IMG/VR virus record: IMGVR_UViG_3300036791_000741 | Coordinates: 1-47,623 of that record | Origin: a virus | Strand: one strand, 5' to 3' | DNA: 47,623 nucleotides | In this document: positions 24,554 through 34,137 of the stretch, piece by piece | Position numbering within the stretch: position 1 is the first letter of the stretch | Layout: every line of letters begins with the position of its first letter | Notes under the pieces: generated by a model | Seen by the model: only the letters and a program-made list of their open reading frames with translations | Told to the model about the DNA's origin: nothing | The model's database searches: none | Program-made: the position numbers and the translations under genes

Positions 24554-25607
24554 TCAAACGCCGCCGTCGACCGACGAAGGGCCACAGCTCGGCAGCCAGC
24601 TGCCCGGTGAGTTCAAGAAGCCGAACCATCCGACGTTCTCAGACGAGAGCATCTGGCACGGCTCGGCCGGCAACGAGGGTGGCACCTGGGAGGAGCTGCC
24701 GGGTGGCGAGACGGGCGTGCATGCATACCGGTTCAAGCCCGGCGCGACCAATCTGGAGCATCACGAGCCCGACGCGCTCAAGGGGTATTTCGACAAGGTC
24801 GAGCCCGGCAACGAGCTGGTGCTGCCACAGCCGCCGGCACAACCGCCAGTGTCGCCGACGATGGGAGCCACGACGCCTGCACATTTCGCCAACGTGCGTT
24901 TCAATAATCCTGGCGCTCAATATCCAGGTGAAAGCTCGCGGCGTTTTGGTTCGACGGGGACTGCTACCATTGGCGGCGGACACCTCATTGCCGATTTTCC
25001 TTCGCCGGTTCATGGCGCAGCTTCGAATATGTTTCTGTTGTCGCAGAACTATAAGGGCATGACGATCGACAGCGCTCTGCGCAAGTGGTCGGGCGGCAGT
25101 CGTGGTGCACCGGCCGGCTACGATCCGAACCAGCGCATCGACGATAAATTGGTGAATGATCCGAAGTTCATGACTGGCTTCATGCAGGCGGTCAGTCGCG
25201 GCGAAGCCCCTGGCCACTACCCGATGGACGAGGGGCAATGGAACCAAGCTTTCAATTGGTATCAGCACGGTGGTGTGCCGGGAGGTGAGGCTGCGCGTGT
25301 CCGTTCTGGGGCACCGGTGCAGATGGCAGAGTACAAGGGCAAGGCCACGCGCGAGGAGGTCGACCAATGGCAGACGCTGGGTGGCCGCACGCCGCAGCAG
25401 ATCGAGGAGAACCTCAAGCGCGGGCCGACGCTGGTACCGAAAAGCTCGCCCGGCGTCGACCGGTTCCTCAAGGACAACCCCGACGTTGAGTACCAGGACT
25501 ACGAAGATCACTGGCTGATCCAGCCGCCCAAGACGGCGCCGCTGGTTGGCCAGGCGAAGGGCAAGACCAAGATCGCGACGACCCAGGCGACGAGGAGCAG
25601 CGTCTGA
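24543..25607 (+). CDS. Virion-associated lytic enzyme, P5/transglycosylase-like
   Basis: 354 residues from ATG 24543. Residues about 115-250 resemble the P5 family of virion muralytic domains: VRFNNPGAQYPGESSRRFGS, a G-rich turn, FPSPVHGAASNMFLLSQNYK, TIDSALRKWSGGS, then YDPNQRIDDKLVNDPKFMTG. The N-RFNNPG and W-x-x-x motifs are typical. Such domains open the peptidoglycan during DNA entry, like the gp16 transglycosylase of T7. The N-terminus (SDESIWHGSAGNEGGTWEEL) is extra. Catalytic Glu not identified. Confidence 0.65.
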   Translation: MADDQTPPSTDEGPQLGSQLPGEFKKPNHPTFSDESIWHGSAGNEGGTWEELPGGETGVHAYRFKPGATNLEHHEPDALKGYFDKVEPGNELVLPQPPAQPPVSPTMGATTPAHFANVRFNNPGAQYPGESSRRFGSTGTATIGGGHLIADFPSPVHGAASNMFLLSQNYKGMTIDSALRKWSGGSRGAPAGYDPNQRIDDKLVNDPKFMTGFMQAVSRGEAPGHYPMDEGQWNQAFNWYQHGGVPGGEAARVRSGAPVQMAEYKGKATREEVDQWQTLGGRTPQQIEENLKRGPTLVPKSSPGVDRFLKDNPDVEYQDYEDHWLIQPPKTAPLVGQAKGKTKIATTQATRSSV

Positions 25608-28600
25608 TGCCGATGGAAGCCGTCCCCGAGATGTACGGCCCGCCGCCGCAGTCGTTCAACGACCCGCCGGGGCCGTCGCCGGGCGAGCAGATTGGCGCCG
25701 GCTTTCGCGGCTCGAGCATCATCTACTCGGCGGCTCGTGCGCTGGCGATGCAGGGCTTCGAGCCGCAAGACGGCTATGCGGTGAAGTGGGACGACATCAA
25801 GGACAACCCGAGTTACGTCGCGCACGCTCCGGAATTTGCCGCCTCGGTGTCGCCGGCGCACACCGACATGATCAGGGCGCGAATTGATCACGACGAGGCG
25901 GACCAGCGCATCCGGGCGGCGTCGGGCCTGTGGGGTACGATCGGCAGCCTGGTCGGCAATATCGATCCGACGTTGTTGCTGCCCGGCCGCGTGCTGGTTG
26001 GCACGCTCAAGGATGGTATGCCGTTCGCGCGCAGCGCACTTGAGGTGGGCGCCGCCGGCGGCCTGCAGGCTGCGGCGCAGGAGCCGTTTCGGTTCGCCGG
26101 CGATCCGAGCCGCACTGGCGGTGAAGCCGCGGTGAGCATCGCCAGCACCACCATCCTCGGCGGCCTGCTCGGTGGTGCCGGGGCATGGCTGTTCCCGGGC
26201 GAGGCCGCCTCCATTGCCGGCAAGATGGACCGCGAGCGGGCCGCCGCCGATGCCCACGTGATGGGACAGCCGGCGCCGGCCGGCGCCGCCGCGACCGACA
26301 CCCGGACGATGGAAGACCTCACGCCGGTGGGCGCCTATGGCCTAGAGAAGCTCCGCGACAACGCGGTGACGCGAACGCTGCTGAAGGGGAGCCTCGCCGC
26401 GCGTCGCGCCGCCACCCGGCTCGCGGAAACCGCGGTGCTGGTCAAAGCCAACCTGGAAGGTCGCACGACGACGCTCGATGGCGAGGCGCCGATCGAGACC
26501 ATGGCGCGCACCCAGCAGCAGGCCCGAGCGCAGCAGATTTATGACGCGGTCCACGAGGGGTGGACGCAGACCGCGTTCGAGGGCGCGGTGCCGCGCGGCG
26601 CCAAGCTGCGCGACGAAATCCGTGGCCTGTGGGGCACCGACCTCACCCGGCTCGGCGGCAAGATCAGCTTTGAGGATTTCTCCAAGCAGGTCGGCGACGC
26701 GGTGATGTTCGGCGTCAAGCACGACAATCCGCTGGTGCAGCAGGCCGCCGAGAAGGCTAAGGCGGTGTTCGACGAGTATTCCGGGCGGGCCGAGCAATCG
26801 GTCGATGGCTTCAAGCGCGCTGAGCAGTATCCCGACGAGAGCTATTTTCCACACATGTGGAACAAGGCGCTGATCCAGGCGCGGCGGCCCGAGTTCGTCG
26901 ACAAGCTCACCGAGAAATACGCCACCGACCAGGCCGCCAACGCCGCGACACAAGAGCGCGTGCGCACCGTCAGGGGCTCGCTCGACCAGCGCGAAGCCAA
27001 CATCAAGAAATATACTCAGCAGTTGGAGAAGGCGCAGGAGGACCTCGAACTCAGCGAGGAGCTGCGCGACGAGGTCCGCCGCCAGAACAAGTTCGGCTAT
27101 CAGACCGCCGAGCGCATGCGCGAGAGTTCTTACGAGAACGTCGGCGGCATCCGCGAGGCGGCGCCCGAGAAAAACATCGAGAAGGCGCGTGGCGGCGCGC
27201 TGTTCGAAACTCAGATCAGGGCACGCGGCAACAAACTCGCCGAGGACGCGCTGCGACACCGCAACAAGGTGGCCGACCTCGAGGAAAAGCTGCAGAACGA
27301 GCACGCCTCGGCCGCCGCCATGCGCGCCAAGCTCGAAGAGGAGATCGGCAAGTGGCATGGCCAGTCGCACCAGGAAGCGATGTCGGCGATCAAGGCGCGC
27401 GAGAAGTACGAGGCCGAGCGCGAGGCCAAGCGCACCGAGGGCGAGCCCAAGGGTGGCCGGCTTACCAGCGCCGACGAGGCGGTCGACAAGGCGGCACAGC
27501 GCATCATGGAGAGCGCGCAGAGCAAGACGCCGCAGGAGCTGCGCGACGACGCCGAGGATGCGACTTGGCGCATCCTCGGTTCGCCCGACGGCCGGTTGCC
27601 TTACGACGAGAGCGGCGCGCAGCCGCGTATGCCTCCCGGAGCCGCGGCGGCGCTGCGCGGATCGCTCCACGAGCGCGCGCTGGACGTCAGCAATGCCTTT
27701 GCCCACGACTGGATCGAGCGCGACATCAACAAGGTGATGTCGGGCTATATGCGGACCTTCGTGCCCGACGTTCTGCTCGCCGAGCGGTTCGGCGATGCCG
27801 AGATGACCAACGAGTTTCGCAAGATCAGCGAGGACTATCAGCAGCTGATCGATGCCAATCGCGGCAACGAGAAGGAGGTCACACGGCTCGGCAAGGAGCG
27901 CGACGATGCGATCAAGGACGTCGCCATGTTGCGCGATCGTATCCGCGGGCTCTACAACATTCCCAAGAACGAGGCGCAGCGCCGTATCGGGCGGATCGCC
28001 GCCGCAGTGCGCAACTACAACGTCTGGGCCAGCATGGGCCTCGCCGCCATCTCGTCGATCCCCGACACCGCCGGCGTGATCTTCCGCTGGGGCATGGGCT
28101 CGACCTTCAACGATGCCTGGGTGCCGTTCATCAAATCGATGATGACCGACCGCAAGTATGCCAAGGAGGTGATCCGTCAGTTCCAGGTGATGCACATCGC
28201 CAACGAAACCATCACGGCGACACGGCACCACGAACTCAACGGCATCGTCGAGCCTTATGCGCAGGGTTCGACGGCCGAGCGGACCTTGCAGTACGGCGCC
28301 GACAAGATGCAGATGCTCAACTTGATGGCGCCGATGACCGATATCCAGAAGGTCTGGGCGGCGACGGTGGCTTCGACCGGGCTCTATCGCGCCGCCAAGC
28401 GGGCGGCTGAGGGCAAGGCGACCAAACTCGACCTGCTGCAGCTCGGCCAGGCCAACGTGCCGCAGCGGCTGTGGGAGACGATCGTCGAGCAATACGAAAA
28501 GCGCGGCAACGAGGTCGATGGTCATATGCTGCCCAACACCGAGGACTGGACGCACAAGGAGGCGCGTTCGGTGTTCGAGGCGGCAATCCACCGCGATGTC

Positions 28601-29206
28601 AATCTGGCGGTGGTGACGCCCGGCATCGACAAGCCGGCGTTCCTCTCTGATCCCGTGCTCGGTGTGCTGACCCAGTTCAAGAGCTTCACCGCGGCGGCGA
28701 CCACGCGCATTCTGGTTGCCAATCTGCAGCGCTCCGACGCTCATACCCTGCAAGGCGTCATCGCCTCGCTCGGGTTTGGTGTGATGGCGTACTACGTCCA
28801 TGCGGTCGCCACCGGCACGCCGTTGTCGAACAATCCGTCGGACTACCTCAAGGAGGGCATCAGCCGCGGCAACCTCACCGGCTGGCTCGACGAGGCCAAC
28901 AACTTCACCAGCAAGGCGACGCGCGGCAGGGTCGATGTCTATCGCGCTCTCGGCGCCACCCCGGGGACGTCGCGTGATGCCGGCCGCAGCGCAGTCGAAA
29001 GCCTGATGGGCCCGACTTTCGGCAAGCTGGTGAACCTGTCGCGGGCCACCGGGGCGATGGCGTCGGGCAACTACACCGCGGCCGACATCAACGCGACCCG
29101 GCGCGTTATGGGTGGCAACAATCTCTGGTTCCTCAATCGCGCGCTCACCGAGGCCGAGAAGAGCCTCGGCAACGCGCTGGGCGTCCCGCAGCAGGCGCAG
29201 CACTGA
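25607..29206 (+). CDS. Giant internal virion protein, T7 gp16-like position
   Basis: 1199 residues, TGATG-coupled to the muralytic gene. Contains a hydrophobic, Ala/Gly-rich region (about residues 100-205), an extended coiled coil (about 450-720; KKYTQQLEKAQEDLELSEEL, VADLEEKLQNEHASAAAMRA), and a C-terminal region with NYNVWASMGLAAISSIPDTA and PVLGVLTQFKSFTAAATTRI, features I associate with large podoviral ejection proteins. Likely the inner-membrane part of the DNA-ejection channel. Confidence 0.75.
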   Translation: MPMEAVPEMYGPPPQSFNDPPGPSPGEQIGAGFRGSSIIYSAARALAMQGFEPQDGYAVKWDDIKDNPSYVAHAPEFAASVSPAHTDMIRARIDHDEADQRIRAASGLWGTIGSLVGNIDPTLLLPGRVLVGTLKDGMPFARSALEVGAAGGLQAAAQEPFRFAGDPSRTGGEAAVSIASTTILGGLLGGAGAWLFPGEAASIAGKMDRERAAADAHVMGQPAPAGAAATDTRTMEDLTPVGAYGLEKLRDNAVTRTLLKGSLAARRAATRLAETAVLVKANLEGRTTTLDGEAPIETMARTQQQARAQQIYDAVHEGWTQTAFEGAVPRGAKLRDEIRGLWGTDLTRLGGKISFEDFSKQVGDAVMFGVKHDNPLVQQAAEKAKAVFDEYSGRAEQSVDGFKRAEQYPDESYFPHMWNKALIQARRPEFVDKLTEKYATDQAANAATQERVRTVRGSLDQREANIKKYTQQLEKAQEDLELSEELRDEVRRQNKFGYQTAERMRESSYENVGGIREAAPEKNIEKARGGALFETQIRARGNKLAEDALRHRNKVADLEEKLQNEHASAAAMRAKLEEEIGKWHGQSHQEAMSAIKAREKYEAEREAKRTEGEPKGGRLTSADEAVDKAAQRIMESAQSKTPQELRDDAEDATWRILGSPDGRLPYDESGAQPRMPPGAAAALRGSLHERALDVSNAFAHDWIERDINKVMSGYMRTFVPDVLLAERFGDAEMTNEFRKISEDYQQLIDANRGNEKEVTRLGKERDDAIKDVAMLRDRIRGLYNIPKNEAQRRIGRIAAAVRNYNVWASMGLAAISSIPDTAGVIFRWGMGSTFNDAWVPFIKSMMTDRKYAKEVIRQFQVMHIANETITATRHHELNGIVEPYAQGSTAERTLQYGADKMQMLNLMAPMTDIQKVWAATVASTGLYRAAKRAAEGKATKLDLLQLGQANVPQRLWETIVEQYEKRGNEVDGHMLPNTEDWTHKEARSVFEAAIHRDVNLAVVTPGIDKPAFLSDPVLGVLTQFKSFTAAATTRILVANLQRSDAHTLQGVIASLGFGVMAYYVHAVATGTPLSNNPSDYLKEGISRGNLTGWLDEANNFTSKATRGRVDVYRALGATPGTSRDAGRSAVESLMGPTFGKLVNLSRATGAMASGNYTAADINATRRVMGGNNLWFLNRALTEAEKSLGNALGVPQQAQH

Positions 29207-29219
29207 GCGGGTGCTTTGC
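29207..29219 (+). repeat. CCCGGTGCTTTGC-like motif, copy 5 (11/13)
   Basis: GCGGGTGCTTTGC, directly after the stop of the giant ejection protein and 33 bp before the fibre start. Ends pair as GCGG/CCGC around GTGCTTTG. Confidence 0.5.
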
Positions 29220-29252
29220 CGCGATAAAGCATGGCCGGCATGGTCCCGGCCC

Positions 29253-31739
29253 ATGCGCAAGATCATCCTCGCCCTGTTCGCCCTGCTCGCCCTGACGTCC
29301 CTGGTGGCCGCCCAGGGAGGGGCAGGGGGGTCGCCGCCAAATGTTCCGGCTTTGCCGGACGCCCCGCGGATAAACGACTATGACCTCAGCGGCTCGACCT
29401 GCGCCTGCTCGGTCGGGTTTGCCCTCTACGGCGACGGCACCGATGTCGACGCCTGGATCGCGGTCTCGATCAACGGCGTGCGCTATCTGTCGACGGACCC
29501 GGCGCACGGCTGGAAGCTCACCAGCGCCACCGGCTCGCTCGGCAGCATTCCCCTCCCGATCACCGACGCGGTGCTCACATTCAACGCGCCGCAAACCGGG
29601 ACGGTGGTGATCCTCGGTGCCCGCCGGCCACGACGCGTCTCCCAGTTTCCGGAGGATCGTGGCATCGATGCGCGCTCGCTCAACCAGGTCATCACCGACA
29701 TTGTCGCGCAGAACCGGGAACAGTGGGACGAGCTTGCCACCACAATACGAGGGCAGCCCGGCGAGGTGCTCTTGCCGTTGCCGAACGCGCTGGCGCGCGC
29801 CGGCATGGTGCTGGGCTTCGATGGCAACGGCCAGCCGATCGTCGAGCCGCCGGGCGGCGGCGGCGGCGGCGGCGGAGGTGCCTGCGCATCGCTGAGCACG
29901 GCCTGCACCTGGACCGCGCCGCAGTCGTTCATCGGCAACAACCTGGTGCCGATCACGACTGCCGGCTTCCAGATCGCCATCCAGAATTCATCGGTCACCC
30001 AGGGACAGATTTTCGGGCCGGTCACCGCCATCACCGGCGCGGTGTGGGACGCCGTGCAGTCTGTCGTCTACATCCCGCCCAACAGCACGATCCTCAACGC
30101 CGAGGCCTTCGGCGCCTACGTCCGCAATCGATCCGCCTCAAGCGGAATGTCCGGGGGCGGCGGCGTCGGCTATTACGGCCTGTTCACCTGCGGCGTCACC
30201 GGCACCTCGTGCTGGGCCGAGAACTATCGCATCGTCGACTGCGAGAATGTTTCATCGTGCAGCGGGATACAGAACGCCGTTCTGATCGCCGGCGAGGATG
30301 ATTTCTACGTCGGCAATACCTGTGCGGCGGGTGTGACCGGGCCGTGTGTGAGTGGCGGAAATGGTCCAACGACCGTAGGCGCCCGCAGCGTCATTCTCAG
30401 TAGCTTCATGGATCGGCAGCCAAACTTTGCCTTTGGCTGGTCGTGCTCCAACGTGTCGACCATAAGCGGTAACAATCCGCCGTTTTGGAATTCGTGCTTT
30501 TCCTCGCTCAATGGCGCAGCTGCAGTTGCCTTCTCGATCGGCTCGCTCAAGCACGTTCCGCCCTGTGCAACAGCAGGTCAAAATCCGCCCTGCCCACCAG
30601 CGCCTGTCGTGGCCAACAGTGCGAGCCAGTCGATCGCCTTTTCCTACACCGACGCCACCGGCGCATTTCAGAACTGGCAGATGTTTGTCGATGTGGCTGG
30701 GACGCTTCAGTTTCAATCAACGCAGCCCACCGCAGCGTTCAGCGTTGGCGGCCTAGAGGCGGACAAATCCCTGTTGGTTGGGCCGAGCGGCATGCCGCTG
30801 TTCGAGGTCGGAATTGGCGGCACCACCAACGTGACATTTCCGGCACTGACGGGTCCAGCGGGCTCTGCCTGCCTCGATGTCAGTGGCAACATCTTCAAGA
30901 GCGCGACATGTCCAGGCGGTGGTGGCGGCGGCGGCGGCGTCGGCTCGGTCACCAACGCCGATGGCAGCCTGACGTTCTCTCCAACGACTGGGGCCGTGGT
31001 CGGCTCGTTAAACCTCGCCCATGCTAATACCTGGACCGCGCCGCTAGCAGTTTCGCTACCTGCTCCCTTGGCCCCCGGCGCCAGTGCACTCGTTGTATCG
31101 GCAACGCAGCCTGCAGGTCCAACGGCCGCGCAGGCTGCAATCATCTACAACATCACTAGTGCCGGCAATGCCAATCAAACCAATATTGGTTGGGTGTTCA
31201 ATTATCTAGCTGGCTATACCGGTACAGCTAACACTAGTGCACTCAACATAGGCAATGCCGCAGCTTCAACTGCCAACACCCTTAATGGAGGGCCCGGGGT
31301 AAATCCGGTCAGTGGCAATATAGGTACCAGTTCCAATACTTTTGGAACAACGACTGGTTTGAACGTCGGCGACCGTGCCATTGCGTCCAATGGACAGACT
31401 AATGTTGGTTTTATAGGGCTTGCTAACGTTGCGGGGGGTGCAGGCACCACTAATTTGGGCTCGGTTGGCTCGGCTTTTAATAATGCTGGCGGGGCCATGA
31501 TTGGGGGCTACTTCAATTTGGCCCAGACCGTCACTCCAACGGTGCAGGCTGCTCTCGTGGCCGATAATGGCGTCCAGGCTGCTCCAATTGCGCTGTTCCG
31601 CAATAACGGTGCGACCGTGGCATCGGTGACCCAGACCGGCGGCTTAACCGGGACGTTGCCGGCCTCCGCTGGCGGTGGCGGCCTGTTTGTCTGCGTCGAT
31701 ACGAGCGGTGTCCTCTACAAGAAAGCGACATGCCCATGA
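29253..31739 (+). CDS. Tail fibre protein with signal-like N-terminus
   Basis: 828 residues from ATG 29253. After a hydrophobic start (MRKIILALFALLALTSLVAA) comes a segment like the T7 gp17 virion-attachment domain: LPITDAVLTFNAPQTGTVVI, then RGIDARSLNQVITDIVAQNR and EQWDELATTIRGQ. Gly runs (nine Gly near residue 207 and seven Gly near 555) separate long beta-structured Ser/Thr/Asn-rich regions, as in fibres. A cleavable-looking signal is odd for a cytoplasmically assembled fibre. G+C drops in the 31130-31520 segment, suggesting modular exchange. Confidence 0.75.
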   Translation: MRKIILALFALLALTSLVAAQGGAGGSPPNVPALPDAPRINDYDLSGSTCACSVGFALYGDGTDVDAWIAVSINGVRYLSTDPAHGWKLTSATGSLGSIPLPITDAVLTFNAPQTGTVVILGARRPRRVSQFPEDRGIDARSLNQVITDIVAQNREQWDELATTIRGQPGEVLLPLPNALARAGMVLGFDGNGQPIVEPPGGGGGGGGGACASLSTACTWTAPQSFIGNNLVPITTAGFQIAIQNSSVTQGQIFGPVTAITGAVWDAVQSVVYIPPNSTILNAEAFGAYVRNRSASSGMSGGGGVGYYGLFTCGVTGTSCWAENYRIVDCENVSSCSGIQNAVLIAGEDDFYVGNTCAAGVTGPCVSGGNGPTTVGARSVILSSFMDRQPNFAFGWSCSNVSTISGNNPPFWNSCFSSLNGAAAVAFSIGSLKHVPPCATAGQNPPCPPAPVVANSASQSIAFSYTDATGAFQNWQMFVDVAGTLQFQSTQPTAAFSVGGLEADKSLLVGPSGMPLFEVGIGGTTNVTFPALTGPAGSACLDVSGNIFKSATCPGGGGGGGGVGSVTNADGSLTFSPTTGAVVGSLNLAHANTWTAPLAVSLPAPLAPGASALVVSATQPAGPTAAQAAIIYNITSAGNANQTNIGWVFNYLAGYTGTANTSALNIGNAAASTANTLNGGPGVNPVSGNIGTSSNTFGTTTGLNVGDRAIASNGQTNVGFIGLANVAGGAGTTNLGSVGSAFNNAGGAMIGGYFNLAQTVTPTVQAALVADNGVQAAPIALFRNNGATVASVTQTGGLTGTLPASAGGGGLFVCVDTSGVLYKKATCP

Positions 31740-32002
31740 GAATGTTCATCGCTTTGCTGCTGCTGACATCGAGCGCGTTCGCGCAGCAAGTCATACCGCT
31801 CACTGATTGGCGAGCGCAGATCGACGCCGAGCTTAGCCGCATTCCGATGACGCGCGAGGCGCACGGCCAAATCATCGCAATCATGCAGAATGCCGAGCGC
31901 CAGGCGCAGCGGACACAGATGCAAGAGCAGGTCGAGAAGCAATTGCCGCCGCGGCAGCCGCCTCAAATCCCGACCTTGCCGCCGCCGAGGACCGACAAAT
32001 GA
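31736..32002 (+). CDS. Small exported helical protein, possible lysis accessory
   Basis: 88 residues from ATG 31736 (ATGA overlap with the fibre stop; an ATG two codons earlier also exists). Signal peptide MRMFIALLLLTSSAFAQ, then a helical stretch (WRAQIDAELSRIPMTREAHG) and a Pro-rich end (PPRQPPQIPTLPPPR). Next to the endolysin, this organisation would suit a spanin component, but no lipobox is present. Confidence 0.6.
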   Translation: MRMFIALLLLTSSAFAQQVIPLTDWRAQIDAELSRIPMTREAHGQIIAIMQNAERQAQRTQMQEQVEKQLPPRQPPQIPTLPPPRTDK

Positions 32003-33618
32003 AAATCGTCATCTCCAGCGGCCACGGCAAATACATCCGCGGCGCCTCGGGCTATCTCGACGAGGTTAACGAGGCGCGGCGCGTGGTCGAGGCGGTGGCC
32101 AACACGCTCGGCGCCGCCGGCGTCGGCGTGGTGACGTTCCACGACGACATCTCGGACGATCAGTCGGAAAACCTCAACCGCATCGTCAACTTCCACAACA
32201 GCCAGACCCGCGACCTCGATGTCAGCGTGCACTTCAACGCCTACCAGACGACGCCGAACCCGATGGGCACCGAGTGCCTGTACGTCACCCAGTCGACGCT
32301 GTCGGGCCAGGTCGCCGGCGCGATCGCCAAGGCCGGCAGCTTCATCAACCGCGGCGCCAAGTATCGCGGCGACCTGTTCTTCCTCAACAACACCCAGGAG
32401 CCGGCGATCCTGATCGAGGTCTGCTTTGTCGACAGCAAGGCTGATGCCAACCTCTACGGCGCCCACTATGACGCGATCTGCCACGCCATCGCCGAGGCGA
32501 TCAGCGGCCAGGACATCGGCGACACGCCGCCAGTGGAGCCGCCCGGCGAGCAGCCGCCATCGCGTCCCGAGAACCCCTACGACACTCCGCTCTCGTCGCG
32601 CCCGGTGCTTGGCATGGGCGACGAGGGTTGGCACGTGGAGGACCTGCAGACCATGCTGAACTGGGAGCTGCGGCCCTCTCCGAACCTCACCACCGACGGC
32701 GACTTCGGCGGCCTCACCGAGGAGGCGGTGATGGACTATCAGGCCACCCGCGGCCTCGACTATGACGGCATCGCCGGCGAGCAGACCTGGACCGCGCTCT
32801 ACGCGCACAAGGAGCCGCTGCCGCCGCCGCCCCACGCGCTCACCGAGGCGGAGATCGAGGACATCTGCCACATCGCCAACGAGAGCGTCATCAGCAACTA
32901 CTCGTGGGACGATCGCGGCATCGCGCCGGTCGGCTACATGCAGGGCATGGCCTGCGCCTTCGCGCAGTCGGTGAAGAAGCTCAAGACCGGCCACCCTGCG
33001 GTGCTGGTGATGGCCTCGGCGCGGACCAACAGCGACAAGGACGCGCTCAACGTCTACCGCTCCGAGTTCGACAACATGCGCATGTCGAACGAGGATGACG
33101 GCATCGATACCCTGCGCCACCTCTATGCGCTGATGCTCGGCAGCGGGATGAGAGAAAGCTCAGGGCGGCACTGCGAGGGGCGCGATCAGAGTGCTACGAA
33201 CACCTCAAGCGATACAGCAGAAGCCGGTCTCTTTCAAACGAGCTACAACGCGCACAGCGCCAGCGACCCCGAGTTCTCGAACCTGATGGCGGAGTATTCG
33301 CAATCGGCGAACAAGCCCAGCTGCTACCTCAGCCAGTTCGACGATGGGGTGAGTTGCTCGAGTTCAGAGTGGAGTTGCTACGGCAGCGGCAAGGGCTACG
33401 ACTTCCAGCAGATGTGCAAGGAGTGCCCGGCGTTCGCGGTCGAGAGCCACGGCCTGACGCTGCGAAACCTGTGCAACCACTACGGCCCGATTATCCGCAA
33501 GGAGGTCGAGCTGAAGTCCGATGCCGATCGCATGTTCAAGCAGGTGCAGGCCTACCTGGACGAGGGGCCCGCGGTGGCCAAGAAGAAGCCCGGCAAGAAG
33601 AAGGTGGCGCGGCGATGA
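31999..33618 (+). CDS. Endolysin: amidase, peptidoglycan-binding and lysozyme-like domains
   Basis: 539 residues. (1) Residues 1-170: N-acetylmuramoyl-L-alanine amidase (Amidase_3 type), with SSGHG (His 9), acidic residues 21-25, DVSVHFNA and ILIEVCFVDS supplying zinc and catalytic residues. (2) About 210-272: PG_binding_1 domain (GMGDEGWHVEDLQTML, YDGIAGEQTWTALY). (3) 285-525: a lysozyme/transglycosylase-like region with GSGMRESSGRHCEGRD and AEAGLFQTSYNAHS, in which RESSG offers a catalytic Glu. The tail is Lys-rich (KKKPGKKKVARR). Three-part architecture would give two bond specificities. Overlaps both neighbours by 4 bp. Confidence 0.85.
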   Translation: MKIVISSGHGKYIRGASGYLDEVNEARRVVEAVANTLGAAGVGVVTFHDDISDDQSENLNRIVNFHNSQTRDLDVSVHFNAYQTTPNPMGTECLYVTQSTLSGQVAGAIAKAGSFINRGAKYRGDLFFLNNTQEPAILIEVCFVDSKADANLYGAHYDAICHAIAEAISGQDIGDTPPVEPPGEQPPSRPENPYDTPLSSRPVLGMGDEGWHVEDLQTMLNWELRPSPNLTTDGDFGGLTEEAVMDYQATRGLDYDGIAGEQTWTALYAHKEPLPPPPHALTEAEIEDICHIANESVISNYSWDDRGIAPVGYMQGMACAFAQSVKKLKTGHPAVLVMASARTNSDKDALNVYRSEFDNMRMSNEDDGIDTLRHLYALMLGSGMRESSGRHCEGRDQSATNTSSDTAEAGLFQTSYNAHSASDPEFSNLMAEYSQSANKPSCYLSQFDDGVSCSSSEWSCYGSGKGYDFQQMCKECPAFAVESHGLTLRNLCNHYGPIIRKEVELKSDADRMFKQVQAYLDEGPAVAKKKPGKKKVARR

Positions 33619-33848
33619 TCGACTTCATCACCGAGGGGGCAGCCAAGGCGGTGGCGAGCGTCGCCGACAGCATGCGCAACGCGCCGGGGCTGTTGGCGAT
33701 GGTGATCCTGCAGGGCCTGACGCTCGGCGTGATCGGCTACAACAGCGTCAAGCGGCAGCAGGATATGACCGAGGAGCGCAGGCTGTTCGCGCAGGAGCGG
33801 CAGATGTTCATCGAGCAGTGCGTGATCCCGAAAGCGAAGGAGCCATGA
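33615..33848 (+). CDS. Small membrane protein, holin or spanin candidate
   Basis: 77 residues from ATG 33615 (ATGA overlap). One hydrophobic segment (APGLLAMVILQGLTLGVIGY) followed by a charged helix (KRQQDMTEERRLFAQERQMF). Position after the endolysin suggests a lysis role: a one-helix holin or an i-spanin-like protein. Confidence 0.65.
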   Translation: MIDFITEGAAKAVASVADSMRNAPGLLAMVILQGLTLGVIGYNSVKRQQDMTEERRLFAQERQMFIEQCVIPKAKEP

Positions 33849-33849
33849 C

Positions 33850-34062
33850 ATGATCGGCGCAGTGATCGGCCTCATCCTGCTGCTCGTGCTGCTCGGTGTG
33901 GTGTGGTGGGGCATCCAGCAATTGCTGCCCCTCGTCCCGATGGGCGAGCCGTTCGCCACCATCGTCCGGGTGCTGCTGGCGATCCTGCTGGCAGTGATCG
34001 TGATCTACGTGATCATCCAGCTGCTCGCGCTGGCCGGCGTTCACGTGCCGTTGTGGCGATGA
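33850..34062 (+). CDS. Two-helix small membrane protein, holin candidate
   Basis: 70 residues: two hydrophobic helices (AVIGLILLLVLLGVVWWGIQ and IVRVLLAILLAVIVIYVIIQ) joined by a short turn, the layout of a class II holin. It immediately follows the endolysin and the previous membrane protein. Confidence 0.7.
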   Translation: MIGAVIGLILLLVLLGVVWWGIQQLLPLVPMGEPFATIVRVLLAILLAVIVIYVIIQLLALAGVHVPLWR

Positions 34063-34137
34063 TCGTGCAGCCGGCGGCCTGTCACAGTGTGGGTGTATGA
34101 GCTAATCGCGTTTTGCAAAATCCTAGAGGAGGACACA

